Shown in pieces: positions 57,040 to 64,000 of a stretch of DNA of 64,000 nucleotides; the stretch's first letter is position 1; each line of letters begins with the position of its first letter. This DNA is from Verpa conica (Eukaryota; Ascomycota; Pezizomycetes; Pezizales; Morchellaceae). The translations under genes and the position numbers were made by a program. Under the pieces are notes generated by a model. The model saw nothing but the letters and a program-made list of their open reading frames with translations. It had not been told where the DNA came from and searched no databases. Where the stretch lies: assembly GCA_033030425.1 (NCBI GenBank), contig JAUFSD010000015.1, forward strand, positions 1,302,001 to 1,366,000. Reading direction: 5' to 3'.

Positions 57040-57242
57040 TTTTACTTCTATACTTTCTATTCCAAATTCTCCTTTATACAACTTCTATATATTTGTTAAA
57101 TTATTTTATTTTCCATATTTTCTATTTTCATATTTTCTATTTTCATATTTTCTATTTTGTATTTTCTACTGCCGGGCGGATTGTCCGTTATAGGCCTCCG
57201 TACCCCGTACCCTGCTAATATCCGGAGAGGTGTTAAGATACT
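57040..57242 (-). repeat. Right terminal inverted repeat of the DNA transposon family
   Basis: Reads inward on the minus strand: CACCTCTCCGGATATTAGC at the tip (57242 inward), core 57202-57175, then GAAAATA/GAAAATAT repeats (57110-57165). Mirror of 31069-31200. Confidence 0.75.
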
Positions 57243-58025
57243 GAGGGATGAAACAGAGCTAGTTTTTCTATCGGTGCTATAGTATACGTTCTGGCCCGTT
57301 GGGGGAATCTATTATATATATCTAGATGAGGCTCTCGGCTGCTATGAGAGTGACCGGGTATTTTTGTCCCCCTACAATAGCTTCGTATTTTCTAGCTATT
57401 ATTCTTATTCTTTTGAGTGTGCCTGTATTAATTAAGCTATAATTCGTTGGCTTGCCCATGGGTGTCCCTCCAACGGGTAGGGGACCTAACAGATTGCCCG
57501 TTGAGACGACGTCGCCCCCGATAGGCAAGCCCCCCAACGGGCCAGAGCATATATTATCCCATAAGATGGTGGGAAATGCTGCCCCACCTAAGTGGCGGTG
57601 GCCCAATTTAATATAATGGCCCAGAAGCGTAAAGCCTGGGCCTAGCCACACTAATTTTACCCCACAGAAAATACGTAGCTTCACCAGTATATGGGATAGC
57701 GCATTCAATAAGGTATATTGGGTTAGGGTTGGTTGGACATAACTGGGATCGCTGCATAGGGATACCACATTGGTTGGATTGGGTACCACGCTTTGGCCAG
57801 AGAGGCAAGCGTAGCCTTGCAGCATGCATTCGCTCAAAAGACACCAATACCTATTCCTATTTGTAGCTCTTCCCGCAGTATTGCGGGGTCATGTGTAACT
57901 CCAGATTGAAACTGCTCTGCTAATAGCAGAGAAGCTGAACAGCTCCCTTACAACGGACTTCATGAATATTGTCCTTTCTTCCCCAACCCGCACCTCTGCT
58001 CTGTGGCTCTTTATTTAATAACAAG
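57243..58025. other. Intergenic, CAACGGG-rich
   Basis: No supported gene. CCCGTTG/CAACGGG words recur at ~57295, 57471, 57497 and 57532. The region upstream of 58026 presumably carries the promoter of the hydrolase-domain gene. Confidence 0.45.
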
Positions 58026-59381
58026 ATGTCTAAACCCTGGTATTCAAGGATCCAAGGAAGTCTTTGGATGCAGTCATCTCCAAGCTCGCAAAGGGTAACA
58101 AACGACGCGATAGCCACAGTACCCAAGGTGACTGGGTTCACTATGAGAATCTCTAACATCCCAAGCTCAATAACTGAAGACATGTTTCTCCAAGTACTCA
58201 ACGGCTTGCCTTACGGTGTACCACCAAGCGGCGGCCAACAGAATGTTCTGGGGTGGTCTTTTACGTTACCTATATCGTCCACCGATGCCAAGAAATCCAG
58301 GACCGCAACCGTAACGTTCAGATCAATACCTTTGAATTTAGAACTCGCATTGAAATCTACGAGTATAGATCTTCTTGGTGGCGCCATAGCTGATAGTAAT
58401 TTTTACGGCCTAACACCCTTGAGCGACCCTTCCGGGCAGCCAATAGTTGAGTAGGTATGCTTCCCTTAGTCCAAGCACCAAGTTTAACGTGTTTTATTAG
58501 TATTATTGCTGTAACTGGGCTTGCTGGGCATGCGTTCGGATCGTGGAAGTCGCGTGGTGGTTATAAAATGTGGCTCCGAGACTTTCTTCCGGAGGACATC
58601 CCTAATGCACGGATACTTACATACGGCTATGATTCCACGTTGCTCGGGAACAACTCGTATGCATCGATTCTTCAGTTCTCGCAGCAATTCATACAGGCTC
58701 TTAAGCTTGCAAGAGCCGATATTCCAGTATATTAGTCTAATCCAGCAATAAGGGTGAAAGATCTGATATGGCATTTAGGACAAATACCGACCTATATTAT
58801 TTATCTGCCACAGCCTCGGCGGCCTTGTGATAAGAAGTGTATGTACCATATACCCGAGATATAGATTCAAGACTCTAAACCGCGATAATTTCTATAGGCA
58901 CTCGCAGATGCCCAATTAAGCGGTCATGATGGGGATGAATATCTCTTTGGCTCGTTTCATGCTCTCCTACTCTTTGGTGTCCCGAATAAAGGTCTCAACG
59001 TCGAAAGCTTAAAGTCGATGGTGAAGGGTCAACCGAACCTCCAGTTGATTGTAGATCTGAGCGAGTCTTCTAACTTTCTCACTATCGTCAATAAATATTG
59101 GGGGTCTATTCCACAAAAGAGTGTAAGGATTGTATCTGTATATGAAACAAAGCCAACTCGAACTGTCCAGGTAAGACATCGTACTTTTTGACTGAACTAT
59201 ATTTCCCCTACTGAGAATTTGGATTTAGGAAACCCCTACTGGGTGGAAACGCACTGGGGAAGAGGTCTTAATGGTCGATCCAGACTCGGCTACATATGCT
59301 ACACCAAAGGAGAACCAAAACGATATTTTTTCCATAGACGCTAACCACTCGGGCATTGTAAAGTTTGATAATAGAACATGA
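58026..59381 (+). pseudogene. NLR-type N-terminal alpha/beta-hydrolase gene, truncated by copia
   Basis: Exons 58026-58450, 58501-58726, 58779-58838, 58898-59170 and 59229-59378. All introns are 50-59 nt with GT-AG ends (GTAGGT, GTATAT, GTATGT, GTAAGA donors), and all junctions keep frame. The product is 378 aa; the next three bases (TGA) are the start of the copia LTR. Residues ~30-135 are an N-terminal module. From ~145 the lipase-like domain runs 'VDIIAVTGLAGHAFGSW', 'MWLRDFLPEDIPNARI', 'YGYDSTL', nucleophile motif 'CHSLGGLV' (usual G replaced by C, Ser kept), 'LFGVPNKGL', 'SVYETKPTRTV' and 'DANHSGIVKF' (catalytic His). This domain heads many fungal NACHT/NB-ARC immune-type proteins with ankyrin or TPR repeats. 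The remainder would lie beyond the copia element, outside the window. Confidence 0.8.
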
Positions 59382-59585
59382 AGTTGAAATGTAAAGTGAA
59401 GATGATTTTTTAAAATACAATGGAAAATCTGTCCCCTATTTATACAATAAAAATTCTGTTACACAAAATAATATGAGTCATTCTCGCCGGAATGCTCTTC
59501 CTTGTTCCGTAAACTTCCACAACAAACTAGATAATTCCATTATCTTAATACATGACTAATACATGACAAATGTACAATTTTAACA
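59379..59585 (-). repeat. Copia 3' LTR
   Basis: 207 bp with TG...CA ends, next to a polypurine tract (minus strand GAGGGGAAG, 59586-59596). The preceding GAACA (59374-59378) would be the 5-bp target duplication. Its first 80 bp are identical to the visible part of the other LTR. Confidence 0.9.
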
Positions 59586-59592
59586 CTTCCCC

Positions 59593-62500
59593 TCATTTGT
59601 TACCTCGTATTGAAATGGCATGTTGAAGGTGTGCTGGTTTTGGTAGACCTTTTGTGAGAATGTCGGCGATATTGTCAGAGGTGGAAACATATTCTAGAGT
59701 GAATATTCCTGATTCGTACCATTCGCGGGTAGAGTGGTATTGAATATCGATATGTTTGGATCTATCATGAATTCGTGGATTTCGAACCAGCTCAATGGAG
59801 CCAGTGTTGTCAGCGTGTATTGTATAGTTGTAAGGTTGACCAAGTTCTGTTAGGCCGGATTTTAACCATACAAGTTGCTTCGCGGTTAGGTTAAGGGCCA
59901 TGTATTCCGCTTCGGTGGTTGACGTAGCAACTGCTCTTTGTTTGCGACTTCTCCAACTAATGGTTGATTTTCCAAGTTGAAAGACGTATCCAGAAAAGGA
60001 TTTTCGATCAGAAACGTTGGAACCGAATGAGCTATCTGAGAACCCATGTAACGTGTTGTCGGAGTGTTTGGAGTAGAACAGTGTCCAGTCTTTAGTGCCT
60101 TTGAGATATCTAAGAACTCGTTTGGCAGCAATTAAATGTTCTGCCGTAGGACAGGAGGAAAACTGGGAGAGAAAGGTGACTGTGTGAGAGATATCGGGTC
60201 TGGTGCCGATACTGGCATACATAAGGGATCCGATTATGGATTGATAGAGTTTTTGATTATCTATCATGGACTCTGTTGTTCCTGTTGTGAGTAGAGTGTT
60301 GGGTTCAAGTGGCGTGCCAACTGGTCTAGATTCATGCATTTGGAACTTTTCGAGGAGTTTTTGTATGTATCCTTTTTGAGAAAGGTGTATGCCATCTGAG
60401 GTGCAGTCAATTTCTAATCCCAGGATGTATTTGGATTCCCCGAGGTCTGTGCATTCGAAATCTGTCATGAGAGACTGTTTGATGCTTTGACGATAATTGT
60501 TGCTGGGTCCAAATATCATAATGTCGTCGACGTAGACGGCTAGGTAGATGTGTTCTGTGGAGTTAATGAACACACATGGATCGAAGTAGGATGCTTTGAA
60601 TCCTTTCAGTTTGAGAGAGTCGACCAGGCAGGCGTACCACTCTCGAGGAGACTGTTTCAATCCGTAGATGCATTTGCGAAGTTTACACACTTTGTTGTCT
60701 TGTTTGTATCCTTCAGGAAGTTCAAGATAGATTTCTTCCTTGAGGACACCGTGGAGAAAGGCAGTTTTGACGTCTAACTGAATGGGAATCCAGTTGTTAT
60801 GGGCAGCAAGGGCTAGTAGGAGTCGTAGAGAGTCATAGCGGGCAACTGGTGAGAATGTTTCATCGAAATCGAGACCTGGTATTTGTGAATATCCTTTGGC
60901 AACGTATCTGGCCTTGTATCGTTCAATGGTTCCGTCTCGGTTGTATTTTGTTTTGTATACCCATCTTCCTTTCACGACTTCTCGATTTTGAGGTCGTTCT
61001 ACTATATCCCATGTGTTGTTTTTAATAAGTGCGTCATATTCTTCCTTCATTGCTTTATTCCAAAGTTCCGTGTCTTCCCCTGAGGTGGCTTGTCGAAAGG
61101 TAACTGGATCGGTGCTGACGTAGGCATAGTGAACCGGGATGTCAGTTGCGGTGTTTGCTCTGGCTTGACGAAGTTGTCTCCTAAGGTCATTCCTTTGAGT
61201 TCTATGTTCTTTTAAGGAATCGTCTTTTAGACGTTAGTGATCTCGGGGATCTTCGTTTTGCTCGATAACTAGGAGATCATCTTTCAGATCTCTGTCTAGT
61301 TTCTCAATTCTGGCTTGTATTCTGCGTATTTCTGTGTCCCTTTGTTCCTGTTCGATTTGAGTTGTTTTTTCGACTGGTTTCTTTTCTCTAGTTGACCGTC
61401 TGGGTGTTTGGAATGAAGATGGAGTTGGTGCAGTTGTTTCCTTTTTTGGTGGAGATAATGGGAAGTCTCCTGGTGTGTGTGTTTCTGGTTCTAATTCTTC
61501 ATCAGAGTCTGGTAGCGGAAGTATAAGTTCTTTTTCTTCCCCTTCGTCTTCTAAAGGAACTGCTTCTTTTCCTTTGGGAGATGACTCTGGTACTGACGCT
61601 TCGAGTTTTGGAGTTTCTATTGAGGGGTAGGAGATGTCAATCGATACTTCCCCTGAAGCTGGAGGGGGGAACGTGAGATCTCTAGTGACTACCACCTTAT
61701 GTTGAGATGGTATCCAAACTCGGTATTGTGTGTCGCTGTCTGTGTACCCAACAAATTTCCCTTCGACTGCTCTTGGTTCTAATTTGCTTCCGGCTGGCCT
61801 GGCTTCCTTGTGAATATGGATGTAGCATTTCTGACCGAAAGGGTGAGCATGTTTGATTGTTGGTTTCTTTCCATGGAGTGCTTCGTATGGGGTTTTATCC
61901 TTTAGAGCACTGTGTAGGAGTCTATTTTTGAGGTAGACAGCAGTTGAGTACGCTTCTTGCCATAGGATTCGGGGATGGTCCATTATCATGCATCGAACCA
62001 TTGTGGTTACCGTCCTGTTGAATCTTTCGGCTACTCCATTTGACTCATGGGAGTATGGTGGCGTTGTCTCTTGAGTAATGCCCTCTTTTCCGAAGAAGGT
62101 CTTGGTGTTTTTGTTGACATATTCGCCTCCACCATCAGCTCTGAACCTTTTTATTGTGGTGTTATGCTGATTTTTGACCTTATTGGTGAAGTGTTCGATG
62201 GCTTTACACGCATCGTCTTTATTCTTTAGGAAGTAAATCCAAGAATAGCGAGTGTAGTCGTCTATAAAAGACATGTAGTACTGGCATTTGTCCTGAGACA
62301 TTACTCTTTGTTTACCAGAGAGATCTGAATGGACTAGTTCGAAGGGTTGTGTGGCTCGAGTACTTATTGTCTTTGGGACCGAATGAGTGCTTTTTGAAAG
62401 GGCGCATGGTCCGCAGTGGAAATTACTTGGTTTCTTTGGGAGATTGGTACGGTCGGCATATAGGCTATGAAGACTAGACGGATGTCCGAGTGCTTCATGC

Positions 62501-63840
62501 CATTCAGAGTAAGAAGAGAGACGTGCTACATTTTCAACTATTTGTACATTCCAGTGCCCGTTTACCAATTTTCCCCAGAGTAATTCCTTTTCGCCCTTTT
62601 TAACAATTTTGTTTCCTCCTCCTGCATCAACTCTGCACCCCTTTTTGTCAAGAACGGTCTCGGAGATGAGACCAACTGGTCCGAACGTGGGGACGAGGAG
62701 TACATCAGTGAGAACGACTGAAGATCTTCCTCCGTCAGGGAGCCAACACTCGATGAGGATATCTCCAATTCCTGGAGCTCGGTGAGCGGTCCCATCAGCT
62801 GTTCTAACGATTCCGTCGTAAGGTCGAACCGTGGTGAAGAGTTCTTCATGGGGAGAGATGTGAGCGGTTGCGCCAGAGTCGAATATCCAAGATGAGGAGG
62901 ACGAGGAATTATGGCGTACCATTAAGACGGTTGCCGAGTTATGTGTGCTAGTGGAGGCGTTATCCTCCTTTCCTTTTCCTTTTCCTCCTTTCTTTCTCCA
63001 TTCCTTTTCCTTTTTGAGCCTTCTGCAGTCATCGTGGGTGTGATTTGTGAATTTCTTTCCTGTTTTTGCCAAACAGTAGGTACAGTGTTTCTTTGTGTTA
63101 TGGCTGGTGTTGAAGACGGTATTTTCGGAGGTGCCAGTCTTGTTGGCAGATAGATCGGTGAGTCTATTGTAGACGTCTTCATAGGAAAGATTCTCTTTGG
63201 TTTGGAGATTGTCGATGATATTTTCCATTGAGATGGCAGAGTTTAGAGAAACAAGCAGCAAGGCTGCTTTGGCTCGGTTGGAATTTGCGACGGAGTGGAA
63301 ATCTTTGGATAGTCCTTCTTTTGTTGTGTCCTGGCATCGTTGCTGAAACCTATTCCATTGATTTTGGAAGGTGGTTAGGTGGTCTGCAAGGGAGGTATTG
63401 TCCTGGTAACGTAGGTTCAGGAGCGTTGTGAGAATATTGATCGTTGTTGCTGGAGTTTCCCTATCAAAAAGGTCTTTAAGGGCTTTCCAGGCACCGTGTG
63501 CGCTACCGGCGGCAACGACTGTGGTTTGTAGTTCTTCTGATACACCGTTGAGTAGAAGTGCAAGAGCTCGCTTGGAGACAGTTTTCCAAAGCAGATGTTC
63601 TTCAGAGGCTTTGTCGGTTGGTTCTTTTTTCTCGCCACTCACATTTTCCCACCATTCAACTGAATCAAAAGTAATCTTCCAGGCTCCTGCCCAGGTCTGA
63701 TAGTTTGACTGTCCTGTAAGAACGGGAAGTCTATCTGTCTTGACCATGAGATTTCCCATAGGATTTGGGATGGCAGTGCTCGTAGGTTGGACTACAGTTT
63801 CATCACCGGACTTGCTTGTAGAAGCTGCTCCTGAAGACAT
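59593..63840 (-). pseudogene. Copia Gag-Pol polyprotein with one stop codon
   Basis: A single 1416-codon frame broken only by TAA at 61236-61234. Order: Gag with a zinc-knuckle-like cluster (~residues 254-273), aspartic protease 'FDSGATAH' (~320-328), integrase HHCC ('HEALGHPSSLH', 'CGPCALSK'), DDE core ('HSDLSG', 'RADGGGEY', 'SNGVAERFNRT'), then after the stop RT ('LDVKTAFLHG', 'YVDDIMIFG') and RNase H ('DSSFGS', 'TTEAEYMAL', 'HADNTGS'). All catalytic residues are present. TAA from CAA is a single C-to-T change. The downstream part alone, from 61050, keeps RT and RNase H. Confidence 0.9.
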
Positions 63841-63920
63841 GGTTTGATATTGGGTGTATGTGTTTGTGAGAGAAGGTAAAGAATAGCGGGGTTTATTGTG
63901 CAGAACCCGGGCTCATAACC

Positions 63921-64000
63921 TGAAGTTGAAATGTAAAGTGAAGATGATTTTTTAAAATACAATGGAAAATCTGTCCCCTATTTATACAATAAAAATTCTG
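63921..64000 (-). repeat. Copia 5' LTR, partial
   Basis: 80 bp visible, identical to 59379-59458; the rest lies beyond the window. Confidence 0.9.

Larger units (their letters stand above)
31069..57242. mobile_element. Candidate 26-kb composite DNA transposon
   Basis: Inverted ends at 31069 and 57242 bracket a DDE integrase, a Cys-rich protein, a Tet-like dioxygenase gene, a Cys-rich/coiled-coil protein and many nested insertions. The inverted orientation and matching AT-rich subterminal repeats fit one element. No clear target-site duplication is visible (CCTAC before, TTAAG after), and the outer 30 bp of the two ends agree only loosely. Two separate, oppositely oriented copies of one family remain possible. 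Confidence 0.4.
59379..64000 (-). mobile_element. Ty1/copia LTR retrotransposon, truncated by window end
   Basis: Minus-strand element: 5' LTR from 63921 to beyond the window, primer-binding site at ~63903-63920, gag-pol 63840-59593, polypurine tract, 3' LTR 59379-59585. The primer site is complementary to GGGCTCATAACC, the anticodon-loop region of initiator tRNA-Met, as in Drosophila copia (half-tRNA primer). Inserted in the NLR-type gene. Confidence 0.9.

Noticed and set aside
57322..57837. 171-codon minus-strand frame
   Set aside because: It starts at TTG, overlaps CAACGGG repeats, has no recognisable domain, and its composition follows the repeat words.

Overview
The window looks like nuclear DNA of a filamentous ascomycete. 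Introns are short (46-72 nt) with GTRNGT-like donors, CTAAY-type branch points and YAG acceptors, and some promoters have TATA boxes. The gene families are fungal: an ankyrin protein with a membrane N-terminus, BTB/POZ proteins, the alpha/beta-hydrolase head of an NLR-type protein, and Tad/I-type LINEs. The family mix (BTB series, tandem WTC zinc fingers, huge repeat load) suggests a Pezizomycete. That placement is inference; no taxonomic marker is present.

Left third (1-31 kb) is gene-poor host-like DNA with degraded repeats. 1-6.1 kb has no gene. 6.2-10.2 kb is an intronless ankyrin protein. At 11.2-14.5 kb lie an intact one-intron BTB gene and a frameshifted paralogue that keeps the same intron. 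Next come a spliced unknown gene (16.4-17.4 kb), a three-exon multi-pass membrane protein (20.4-21.9 kb), two paralogous ~200-aa minus-strand genes of an unrecognised family (23.3-23.9 and 27.3-27.9 kb), and a two-exon gene with seven tandem C2H2 fingers (28.9-29.9 kb). Several MITEs and degenerate repeats sit between them.

The middle (31-57 kb) is a transposon nest. A ~28-bp core inverted repeat with matching AT-rich subterminal repeats occurs at 31.07 kb and, inverted, at 57.24 kb. Between these ends lie a divergent pair (a spliced 537-aa DDE integrase and a spliced 476-aa Cys-rich protein sharing a promoter), a Tet-like 2OG-Fe(II) dioxygenase gene, and a Cys-rich/coiled-coil protein next to the right end. 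This may be one 26-kb composite DNA transposon carrying a nucleic-acid-modifying enzyme, filled with later insertions. The dioxygenase gene is split by a 1.9-kb TIR element full of a CAGCAG-type minisatellite, and a second, inverted copy of that element interrupts a LINE ORF1. Three LINE-derived units stand head to tail (45.0-56.0 kb): an ORF1-only copy, a LINE-tailed non-coding unit, and a nearly full-length two-ORF element with a substituted reverse-transcriptase active site.

Right end (57-64 kb): a five-exon gene for the alpha/beta-hydrolase N-terminal domain of a fungal NLR-like protein is cut by a young Ty1/copia element on the minus strand. The LTR's own first bases supply the stop codon. 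The copia polyprotein is open except for one TAA, and its right LTR runs off the window.
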